A stretch of DNA of 64,000 nucleotides from Kaiparowitsia implicata GSE-PSE-MK54-09C (GTDB lineage Bacteria; Cyanobacteriota; Cyanobacteriia; Elainellales; Elainellaceae). The DNA lies in contig JAHHHI010000056.1 in assembly GCA_019359435.1 (NCBI GenBank), forward strand, positions 62,001-126,000. Reading direction: 5' to 3'. The position numbers and the translations under genes are program-made. Positions 27,446 to 35,194 of the stretch are shown here, one piece after another. Below the pieces are notes generated by a model, which saw only the letters and a program-made list of their open reading frames with translations, was not told the DNA's origin and did no database searches. Positions within the stretch are counted from its first letter, which is position 1, and each line of letters starts with the position of its first letter.

Positions 27446-28120
27446 CTACACCCAATCTTTCCCAGTGGGTGACTGCTTCAACCACGACATGAACAGATTG
27501 CGCTCATTGGCGGGCATATCTTGCAGCGCATCCAGCACGCGCCCGGTGAAGTTGCCATTGCCAAAGTGCTCTTTCCCCAACCGAAATAACTCTTGCAACA
27601 GCGTATTAAGATGATGCTCTTGCCAGGATGGCATGGCGGTTGATCCCAGAGGGTCTACCGTGAGCAGTTGCTTCATGGCATTAGGCGTGCTGACTTGCGG
27701 AAACTGCCATTTTTGAAACACCCCCATCAGCTCATTCTCAAATAGGCTAGCCTGCCGCCCCCCTAGCAAGTCTTCAACATCGATATAAACAGCTTGCAGC
27801 AGCAATACACAGGCCTGGATAAAAGCAGGTTGGGTTGAATCATCACGGTCGGTATCGCTGTCGCTGTCTACCGCAAGCTGCTCCATCCGCACCTTGCCCC
27901 ACACGCTATAGCGTTCAGGTTCTTCGAGCAGCACACAGGCCTTGCCACGATTGTCTGTCAAATCGCGCCAGAATGCTTTGGCGTCATCTTCTTGCGCAGC
28001 ATTAAATACACTAATCAGGCGAAAGTTTTGCCCCTGATAGTGGAGGATAGGAATTTGTTGATCTTTTTTTGGATGCAGAACGCTGGTTATTTCAACATCC
28101 TGTCTCTTTAAGATGAACAT
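27446..28120 (-). CDS. Conserved cyanobacterial protein (Npun_F0813-like)
   Basis: A 224-residue soluble protein beginning MFILKRQDVEITSVLHPKKD. It contains NRGKACVLLEEPERYSVWGK and a C-terminal helical part, LLQELFRLGKEHFGNGNF. I recognise this as a protein family restricted to cyanobacteria, usually listed as Npun_F0813 family, with no assigned function. A middle acidic stretch (DSDSDTDRDDS) is strain-specific in appearance. The start matches the family. It stands alone between intergenic gaps. Confidence 0.7.
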   Translation of the reverse strand: MFILKRQDVEITSVLHPKKDQQIPILHYQGQNFRLISVFNAAQEDDAKAFWRDLTDNRGKACVLLEEPERYSVWGKVRMEQLAVDSDSDTDRDDSTQPAFIQACVLLLQAVYIDVEDLLGGRQASLFENELMGVFQKWQFPQVSTPNAMKQLLTVDPLGSTAMPSWQEHHLNTLLQELFRLGKEHFGNGNFTGRVLDALQDMPANERNLFMSWLKQSPTGKDWV

Positions 28121-28645
28121 GATGCTGCCACTAGACGTCGAACAACGGTTGAGAGAACCAAAACCATCTCAGCCACGCAGGGAAGGAAGAAGGCAATTCA
28201 CCAAATCGGCCCCTGCACTATACAGCGGGCAGAATACTTTTAATCGTAAGTGCAAGAAGTTGGTTTTAAGTGTACACCTGATTATTCAGGACATACGCAC
28301 TTCATGCCTTACGGTTTATATCTCGGGGATGGGCGATCGCCCAATTAGAATCCGTTCGCCCGCCCTGGGTTAACCCGGGCGTGGGATAGGATGGAAGACG
28401 CCTTAGCGATTAGTGTTCCCAAAATGCTATCAAGTCTCTCTGGTGGGCATGGCTGATGGGCTGAGTGGGGCTCGTGCGATCGCTCACATTTATCAATCCT
28501 AGCCAACTGAGTGCCATCAGACCCTTGGTCTTCAACGCCCCCCGCCCTATCCCCCTTGTTTTTTCATGTACTTCATTCATTTATAAGTTCGCCATTTCCT
28601 CTATCAATGGTTAGAATTGCAAGTGTAAATCAACGTTAAGAAACC
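28121..28645. other. Divergent intergenic region, no gene recognised
   Basis: About 525 bases between the Npun_F0813-like gene and the PHP gene. It contains HIP1 octamers and a short GC-rich palindromic run near 28357 (CGCCCTGGGTTAACCCGGGCG). The frames here are short and overlap these elements. Promoters for both divergent genes are expected. Confidence 0.4.
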
Positions 28646-29347
28646 ATGGCTAGCTCCCTGACGCAAGAAATGGTCGTAACGTCGGCAGCACAAGATGCTA
28701 AAGCTCTGCGGCAGGTGCTACAGAGTGTCACCCCAAGCACGTGCCCGCATACGTACAACTTTCACATGCATACGACGGCGTCAGATGGGCGGCTAGATCC
28801 AGAAGAACTCGTTAAACAAGCGATGGATTTAGGGTTGTCGGGCTTTGCCATTACCGACCACCACTCGGTCTCGGGCTTTCAGGTGGCACACCGCTGGCTT
28901 GAGGAATATCGTAACTGGTATCAGGTTGAGGTGCCTCACCTTTGGGTTGGGGCAGAGTTCAATGCAGAACTGTGCGGCACCGAGGTTCACATTTTGGGTT
29001 ATGCCTTCAATCCCAACCACGAGGCAATGCAGCCCTACCTGCAGCAAGAAATCACCACAGGCGAAGCGTTTCAGGCCAAACAGGTGATCGGAGCTGTGAA
29101 GCAGGCGGGGGGGCTGGTTGTGCTGGCTCACCCAGCGCGCTATCGCGTCTCGGCCTCGGCGCTAGTGCCCACGGCGGCAGAATTGGGCGTTGATGGGGTA
29201 GAAAGCTACTACGCCTACCACAATCCGTCACCGTGGCAGCCTAGCCCACGCCAAACCCAAGAGGTCTGGCTGCTGGGTGAAGCTCACGGACTCTTGCACA
29301 CCTGCGGCACCGATACGCATGGGCTAAGTCTGTTGCAACGGCTCTAG
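28646..29347 (+). CDS. PHP-domain phosphoesterase
   Basis: A 233-residue protein of the PHP superfamily. The metal motifs are NFHMHTTASDGRLDPEE (H-x-H), FAITDHHSVSGF, VGAEFNAEL, VLAHPARYR and TCGTDTHGLS. These supply the His/Asp/Glu ligands of the trinuclear centre. Related enzymes hydrolyse nucleoside 3',5'-bisphosphates or short phosphoesters. The substrate is not defined by the sequence. The gene is monocistronic and convergent with ycf46. Confidence 0.85.
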   Translation: MASSLTQEMVVTSAAQDAKALRQVLQSVTPSTCPHTYNFHMHTTASDGRLDPEELVKQAMDLGLSGFAITDHHSVSGFQVAHRWLEEYRNWYQVEVPHLWVGAEFNAELCGTEVHILGYAFNPNHEAMQPYLQQEITTGEAFQAKQVIGAVKQAGGLVVLAHPARYRVSASALVPTAAELGVDGVESYYAYHNPSPWQPSPRQTQEVWLLGEAHGLLHTCGTDTHGLSLLQRL

Positions 29348-29480
29348 AATGCTCCAAGCAACAATGTGGCTCCGCTGTTCAGCCGCCGAGTAAGCCAGAT
29401 TAGATAACTCTGCATTGAAGCACTTTCTAAGTCAGAAGGCGCTTCAGTATGATTTCGCTACTGATGAGGTAGCAATTTTA

Positions 29481-31034
29481 TTACTTGACGCTAACAAAGC
29501 GCTCATGGGCGATCGCCCGCAATCGTTGTACCTCTTCGCGTCGGGAGATCGACAGCGGCACGGTGGTTTTGATGCTGTGGATGAGTAGGGCGGTATCAAG
29601 TGGCCGGTTTTCGCGTAGGGCGGCGTAGAGGGCGCTGATGATCGCCTGTTCGATTTCCGCACCGCTGAAGCCATCAGTAGCGGCAATCACAGCCGGGAAG
29701 TCGAACTCGCGCGGGGTTTGGTTGCGCTGCAGCAGGTGCGCCTGCAGGATGACGCCGCGCTCGTTGGCATCGGGTAAATCTACAAAAAACACCTCGTCGA
29801 AGCGTCCCTTGCGAAACATTTCTGGTGGAACTTGGGAGATGTCGTTGGCGGTAGCGACCACAAACACATCCTGGGATTTTTCCTGCATCCAGGTCAGAAA
29901 GGAGCCGAAGAGGCGCTTGCTGAGGCCCCCGTCGGAGTCGCCACCGCCTGGGCTAAAGCTTTTTTCTATTTCGTCGATCCACAGCACGGCAGGGGCCATC
30001 GATTCGGCAAGGGCGATCGCCTGTCGAAAATTTTTCTCTGACTCGCCCACGTATTTGTCGTAGAGCCGCCCTGCATCTAGCTTGAGCAGGGGCAGTTGCC
30101 ACATTGCGGCAATGGTTTTGGCTGCCAGCGATTTGCCGCAGCCCTGAATACCCAGAATCAAAATACCCTTGGGTGGCCGCAGGTTGTAGGCTTTGGCTTG
30201 GGGTGAAAAGCCCATCTGCGCCGTTTCAAGCCAGCGCTTGAGACCGGCAAAGCCGCTTAATTTAGTCGGCTGGCTGCTGGCGGGAAAATATTCCAGCACG
30301 CCGTTTTCGTGGATGAGTTGGGCCTTGCGCTGGAGGATGCAGGGAATATCGCTAAAGGTGAGCTGTCCATCCACAATGGCTGCATAGGCGGTGACCTGAC
30401 GCGCCTGCTTCAGGGTCATGCCCGCAAGGGCTTGCACGAGCGCATTGACTTCGTCGGCGGTGGGCACGTTGTGGAGCCGATTGCGCTTGCGGAAGGTGGT
30501 CACCACATCGAGCACCACCTGCCGAAGCTCCTCGGGGCTGGGCAGTTTGAGGTCGTAATACACGGCATCGTGGGCGATTTCGCCGGGCAGCGACACCGCG
30601 CCCCCCGTTAGCACGATCGCCGACTGGTTGAAGGAAAACTGCTGCACTACCTCGCGAAACTTGCGCGCCACCACCGCATCGTCGAGATGGCGGCTAAAAT
30701 CTTTGAGCCAAAAGATGCCCTTCATCTGGCTATCTTGCAGATGTTGCAGCATGGCTAAGGGTTCATCGGTCTCCTCTATGACGGCGGTGTTGGCTGTGCC
30801 CGGTGGGGCGCAGTCGTTAACCCAGGGCGCCTGATTAGAGCGGAGCGATCGCCGCAATCCTTGACTCACACTCCACTCAAACAGCCAGCGCTGCATTTCT
30901 TGGGTAACGGATTGCAGCAACACCTTCACCCGGTCTTCTTCTACCGTTTCCATCACAATCAAGGGATGGAAGGACAGAATTAGGGTTTGAATGTCGCGGA
31001 TGCTGGCGGAGAGGGCATCAGACGGCTGCGGCAT
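29481..31034 (-). CDS. ycf46: AAA-type ATPase Ycf46
   Basis: A 517-residue AAA protein conserved in cyanobacteria and red-algal plastids. The N-terminal 230 residues are the Ycf46-specific domain (SIRDIQTLILSFHPLIVMET). The AAA module has Walker A GIQGCGKSLAAK, Walker B VLWIDEIEKSF, sensor-1 VVATANDI and the Arg finger in RKGRFDEVFF. Function in cyanobacteria is not settled; work in Synechocystis has linked Ycf46 to photosynthesis and CO2 uptake. All ATPase motifs are intact. It is 84 bases from the downstream WG-repeat gene end. Confidence 0.92.
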   Translation of the reverse strand: MPQPSDALSASIRDIQTLILSFHPLIVMETVEEDRVKVLLQSVTQEMQRWLFEWSVSQGLRRSLRSNQAPWVNDCAPPGTANTAVIEETDEPLAMLQHLQDSQMKGIFWLKDFSRHLDDAVVARKFREVVQQFSFNQSAIVLTGGAVSLPGEIAHDAVYYDLKLPSPEELRQVVLDVVTTFRKRNRLHNVPTADEVNALVQALAGMTLKQARQVTAYAAIVDGQLTFSDIPCILQRKAQLIHENGVLEYFPASSQPTKLSGFAGLKRWLETAQMGFSPQAKAYNLRPPKGILILGIQGCGKSLAAKTIAAMWQLPLLKLDAGRLYDKYVGESEKNFRQAIALAESMAPAVLWIDEIEKSFSPGGGDSDGGLSKRLFGSFLTWMQEKSQDVFVVATANDISQVPPEMFRKGRFDEVFFVDLPDANERGVILQAHLLQRNQTPREFDFPAVIAATDGFSGAEIEQAIISALYAALRENRPLDTALLIHSIKTTVPLSISRREEVQRLRAIAHERFVSVK

Positions 31035-31118
31035 AGCGAGGAACGAATGAACGACAGGGAGCTGGAACTAAACGCTCTTATAGTGTTCTACAGTCAGGCG
31101 CACACCCTTCACGGATGA

Positions 31119-32369
31119 TTAGTCCAACTCCTGATGCAAATATTCCCCAGATTGGGTGATGTATCGCCGCTGGGCTCCCACTTGCACCCAGGCCAAGCCA
31201 TTAGAAAACGGCCCCACGTTGGCAAACTGCGGTGCGATCGCCCCCTCGCCACAGGGCGTGATGTAGCCATAAACCCCGTCTACTTTCACCGCCGCCAGCC
31301 CTTCTGAAAAGTCTGCCGCGTGGTCAAACTGGGGGTCTACCACGAGATCTCCAACGGCATTCACATAGCCCCATTGGCGACCCACTAACACAGCGGCTAG
31401 GCCTTCTGAAAAATCCGAGGCAAAGTCAAATCTGGGGGCGATCGCCTGATTGCCGCTAGGGTCAAGAAAGCCCCACTGGCTGCCCTGCCGAAACCGCGCC
31501 CGCTGTTCTGAAAAACTAAAGGCCCCATCCAGTGTAGGCTCAATCACCACGGCCCCAGACGGGTCAATGTAGCCCCAGCGCTGGTTTAGCCGCACTGCTG
31601 CCCGCTCTTCTGAAAAGCCACGCCCATCCTCAAACTGTGGGGCAATCTGCCACTTGCCCTCGGGGGTGATGTAGCCCGTTCCCGACTCGACCTTGACCGC
31701 TGCCATGCCGTCCCGAAACGACTGCCCTAGCGTAAACTGCGGTTCAATGATCCATTCCCCCGCCGGATTAATGTACCCATAGCGATTGCCCGGACGAATC
31801 GCCGCCAACCCTTCTGAGAACGGTGCAGCGCTGGCATATTGGGGATCAACCACAATGGCGCCACTGCGATCCATATAGCCGTATACATCGTTCACCCGCA
31901 CCAGCGCGCGATCGTCGCTAAAGGCAGATGCCCCATCCAGTATGGGGTTTACTTCTAGCACGGGATGGCCTGTTGTATCGATATATAGGGTGCGATCGCC
32001 CTGGCGCACCACCGCCAACCCATCCGCAAAATCCGAAGCCTGATCAAAGGTCAGCATAGTAGACGGCGAGGGGGGAGGCGAAGAAGGCAACATGGCACCA
32101 GCGGCTACAGCCGGACAACGGGAAGACATCGCTTGCGCATGGGACGCAGAGTCGGATAGCGGAACCAGACGGGGCGCAGCCCCAGACCCTATGCCGAGCG
32201 ATGAGTGACAGGATAGCAGCAGCAGCGCTCCGGCAGCGAGCCCCCATCGTGTGCGGCTTGGCCTTATCCTGCTGCGGCCAGGATGCCGGCTCCTTCGTCT
32301 TAATGCCCAGACCACTGCCCAGGCTAATATCCAGACCATGAACGCCCAGACTAGAATCATCGAAGGCAT
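31119..32369 (-). CDS. Exported WG-repeat protein
   Basis: A 416-residue protein carrying about nine WG repeats of roughly 34 residues from about residue 108 on, each with a core such as GYIDPSGAVVIEP or WGYVNAVGDLVVDP and FSEGLAAV. The repeats form a beta-propeller-like or solenoid binding surface. Two N-terminal hydrophobic segments are seen (about 4-22 and 40-56), the second ending in LLLLSC, a possible lipobox. I start at the ATG at 32369; the frame extends to 32630 but the extra residues are not family-like. It is probably periplasmic or outer-membrane-associated. Confidence 0.75.
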   Translation of the reverse strand: MPSMILVWAFMVWILAWAVVWALRRRSRHPGRSRIRPSRTRWGLAAGALLLLSCHSSLGIGSGAAPRLVPLSDSASHAQAMSSRCPAVAAGAMLPSSPPPSPSTMLTFDQASDFADGLAVVRQGDRTLYIDTTGHPVLEVNPILDGASAFSDDRALVRVNDVYGYMDRSGAIVVDPQYASAAPFSEGLAAIRPGNRYGYINPAGEWIIEPQFTLGQSFRDGMAAVKVESGTGYITPEGKWQIAPQFEDGRGFSEERAAVRLNQRWGYIDPSGAVVIEPTLDGAFSFSEQRARFRQGSQWGFLDPSGNQAIAPRFDFASDFSEGLAAVLVGRQWGYVNAVGDLVVDPQFDHAADFSEGLAAVKVDGVYGYITPCGEGAIAPQFANVGPFSNGLAWVQVGAQRRYITQSGEYLHQELD

Positions 32370-32654
32370 AGCGTGCCCACTCGAAGAGAATTGCTTTTTA
32401 TTGTGACGCAGCCCAGCTCTTGTGACGTAGCCCAGGCCACCGCAACGCCTATCCCGCATAATGAGTGCCATCCACACCGACACCATGCCGTAGTCGGGCA
32501 GGCGTTCCAACCCAGTGGCGACCCAGCGATAACACCCCTCCGCGTAATTTCCTGAGCCTGCTGGCGGGTTGAGGACGAGCGTCTCTAGCGCCTGATTTTT
32601 ATTCCCTACGTCAGTTCGATGCTGAAACAACGTTAAACCGCGCTGCCCTGACGG

Positions 32655-34088
32655 TTATCCCTGTTTCTTTTGGTTTGCATACAGTTGCTTAAACTGCGCT
32701 TGGCGCTTTTTATGATCCACGATGGGCTCGGGATAATCGCTGGTACGGCGATCGCCCGAGTCAATGGCTCCAGTCACCAGCATCGCGGTATCTAAGCTGC
32801 GTAGCTCGGGTAGCCAGCGGCGGATATATTCGCCATCGGCGTCAAACTTCTGCGCCTGACTGGCAGGGTTAAAAATCCGCAAGGGCTTGGGGTCCATGCC
32901 GCTAGAGGCGCTCCACTGCCAGCCGCCATTATTAGCCGATAGGTCACCATCGAACAAGTGCTGCATGAAGTAGCGCTCACCCCAACGCCAGTCAATGATC
33001 AAGTCTTTGGTAAGAAAGCTCGCAACGATCATGCGACAGCGGTTGTGCATCCACCCAATCTCGTTAAGCTGGCGCATGGCGGCATCCACAATGGGGTAGC
33101 CAGTGCGCCCCTCGCACCAGGATTGAAAATGCTGCTCGTTGTTTTCCCAAGGAAAATCTTTGAACGTGTCCCGATAAGGGCCATCTGCCAACTCGGGAAA
33201 GTGAAACATCACATGTTGATAGAACTCGCGCCAGGCCAGCTCTTGCCGCCACACGCGGATGCCGTTGCGGGCTTCGTCGCTGCGAGTTTGACGCTCTGTG
33301 GCTGCGGTCGCAGCCCACACCTCGCGAATGCCGATCGCCCCCAATTTGTGCGCCGCGCTGAGGCGAGACGTGCCGTCTATAAACGGCAGGTTGCGCTGTT
33401 CGTCATAGTCGGCCAAGGCGCGATCGCAAAACGCATCCAACTGGTCGCGCGCAGCCTCTGTGCCCGGTTCTAGCAAAAATCCGTTGTCCCACGCAAACCC
33501 CAAATCGCTCAGGCTAGGAAGGGCGATCGCCCCTGCTTTTTTCGCAGCGGCCTTGCCTGAATTCGACAAGGCTTGAGCATTCTTAAACGTTGCCACGGCT
33601 TCAGCCTTCGGTTTATCGCTCCAGTTCTTCCAAAAGGGACTGTACACCTTATAGGGATCGCCAGAATTGGTTGAAATCTCTTGAGGATGGTGCAACAGCT
33701 GATCCCAATGGGCGCTGTATTCAATCCCAGCCTGTTTCAGCGCGTCAGCAACGGTGCGATCGCGCGATCGCCCATAAGGCTCGACATCCTTGTTCCAATA
33801 GACTGCTGCCGCTCCGATCGCCGTCGCCAATTCTGGCAGCGCCTTAGCGGGATCATCCTGCAAAATTAAGAGTTGACTACCGGCCTTGGCATAGTCCTGC
33901 TCTAATGCCTTTAGGCAGCCCAGCATATAGGCGACCCGCACCGCCGCCACATCGTCCCGCTCCAAAATATGGGGATCTAAGCAAAACACCCCCATCACGT
34001 GGGGCGATCGCTCCCGCGCTGCCGCCAGCCCTACATTGTCAGAAATTCGTAAATCACGGCGGTGCCAAAACAGGAGCAGATCAGACAT
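32655..34088 (-). CDS. phrA: CPD photolyase (8-HDF class I type)
   Basis: A 477-residue deoxyribodipyrimidine photolyase that repairs UV-induced cyclobutane dimers with blue light and FADH-. The N-terminal antenna domain is LLLFWHRRDLRISDNVGLAA. The C-terminal FAD domain has the key blocks WRQELAWREFYQHVMFHFP, WCEGRTGYPIVDAAMRQLNE and the Trp-rich DGDLSANNGGWQWSASSG. The pattern matches the Anacystis-type enzyme that uses a deazaflavin antenna. Length is normal. Confidence 0.95.
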   Translation of the reverse strand: MSDLLLFWHRRDLRISDNVGLAAARERSPHVMGVFCLDPHILERDDVAAVRVAYMLGCLKALEQDYAKAGSQLLILQDDPAKALPELATAIGAAAVYWNKDVEPYGRSRDRTVADALKQAGIEYSAHWDQLLHHPQEISTNSGDPYKVYSPFWKNWSDKPKAEAVATFKNAQALSNSGKAAAKKAGAIALPSLSDLGFAWDNGFLLEPGTEAARDQLDAFCDRALADYDEQRNLPFIDGTSRLSAAHKLGAIGIREVWAATAATERQTRSDEARNGIRVWRQELAWREFYQHVMFHFPELADGPYRDTFKDFPWENNEQHFQSWCEGRTGYPIVDAAMRQLNEIGWMHNRCRMIVASFLTKDLIIDWRWGERYFMQHLFDGDLSANNGGWQWSASSGMDPKPLRIFNPASQAQKFDADGEYIRRWLPELRSLDTAMLVTGAIDSGDRRTSDYPEPIVDHKKRQAQFKQLYANQKKQG

Positions 34089-34235
34089 AGACGTTAGAAA
34101 TTTAAAGCCAGACTTGGGGGTGCAGAGGGGCGCCCGATCCGGAGGTGCGGGGGCACTAGACCTCTCAGACTTAGTCTAAACCGTTTGCTGAAGGCTTTGT
34201 CCCGCTTGGCCCAATCTGCCACAGTCGCCCAAACC

Positions 34236-34874
34236 CTAGGTTCCTTCTCGACGCTGCAAGGCTTCGTCCATATAGGTGCGATCGCCCAGTTTTTGCAGCA
34301 TGGGGCCATATTTGCCAAACTGCACTGCACTGACAGAGGCCGCCGGCATGTCGATGCGATCGCGATAGCGCCCCAAGTCAATGCCCAACAGACTGCATAA
34401 AATAATGCGAATCGTTGCCTTGTGAGAGACCACCAACACATTGCCAGTGGTGTGGGCATCTTCAATTTCTGCAATCACCGCCATCGCTCGATTGGCAATT
34501 TCTACAGCGGTTTCGCCTCCAGTAGGGGGGTTCCAGGCGGGCTCAGTCATCCAGCAGAGGTAGTCTTCGGCAAAGGTTTGCTTCACCTCGTCGGCGCTCA
34601 GCCCTTCCCACTGGCCATAGTGAATTTCCTTCAGCCCATCCCGCAATTGCATCTCTAGGCCAACTGCGTCGCAGAGGGGCTTGGCCGTGGCAATGGTGCG
34701 CGTCATCGGGCTGGCATAGATGGCGCTCCAGGGAATTGACTGGTATGCAGTGGCGAAGGCTTTCGCCATTTCATATCCTTCCGGCGTGAGATCGACATCG
34801 ACCTCACCCGAATAGCCGCCCGTTTGGCTATAGGTGGTTTCACCGTGGCGGATGAAGTAAAGAGTCAGGCTCAT
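34236..34874 (-). CDS. Histidine phosphatase superfamily protein (phosphoglycerate mutase-like)
   Basis: A 212-residue phosphatase with the phospho-His motif LYFIRHGETTYSQTGGY, SPMTRTIATAKPL, GLKEIHYGQWEG and VLVVSHKATIRIILC (second catalytic His). It is likely a phosphatase acting on small phosphorylated metabolites rather than a cofactor-dependent mutase, but the residues separating these are not clear-cut. It follows the photolyase closely upstream on the minus strand. Start MSLTLYF matches the family. Confidence 0.85.
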   Translation of the reverse strand: MSLTLYFIRHGETTYSQTGGYSGEVDVDLTPEGYEMAKAFATAYQSIPWSAIYASPMTRTIATAKPLCDAVGLEMQLRDGLKEIHYGQWEGLSADEVKQTFAEDYLCWMTEPAWNPPTGGETAVEIANRAMAVIAEIEDAHTTGNVLVVSHKATIRIILCSLLGIDLGRYRDRIDMPAASVSAVQFGKYGPMLQKLGDRTYMDEALQRREGT

Positions 34875-35039
34875 AGGAAATTAGGGGTGAAGGGCAAGAA
34901 AAGGGCTTGGGGTTCACGTTTGACGAACAGCAGAAAATAGAGGGGAAGATAAGCGCTCCTTGTTTGACCTAGGGGGTGTCATCACTTCCAACTAAACGCC
35001 TGATGCTATGAGCGTTGCCACGTCCGACCCAAAAACCAG

Positions 35040-35100
35040 GCTAGGGGCTGTGACTGTTGATTTCTGGGATATCAGAGGCTAATTGATGACAGCCCCTAGC
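35040..35100. repeat. 12-bp perfect inverted repeat in gap before glgP
   Basis: GCTAGGGGCTGT and ACAGCCCCTAGC are perfect arms separated by 37 bases. It lies in the 320-base gap between the histidine phosphatase start and the glgP stop. It may form the 3' end of the glgP mRNA or be a repeat remnant; no T-run follows either arm. Confidence 0.45.
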
Positions 35101-35118
35101 TAAATGAGCGATCGCCCT

Positions 35119-35157
35119 TACAACAAAGACGCACTTAGGGAGCGCGCCTTTGTTGTA
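35119..35157 (-). terminator. Candidate terminator hairpin after glgP
   Basis: TACAACAAAGACGC pairs with GCGCCTTTGTTGTA with one mismatch, around an 11-base loop. It is the first stem after the glgP stop on the minus strand. There is no clean T-run, so the role in termination is tentative. Confidence 0.4.
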
Positions 35158-35194
35158 TCAGTCAGTCTGCCTTAGAGCCGCAGGTAGACATGAG

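Noticed and set aside
28113-28373. 86-codon frame opposite the start of the Npun_F0813-like gene
   Set aside because: It overlaps an established gene start and has low-complexity basic composition.
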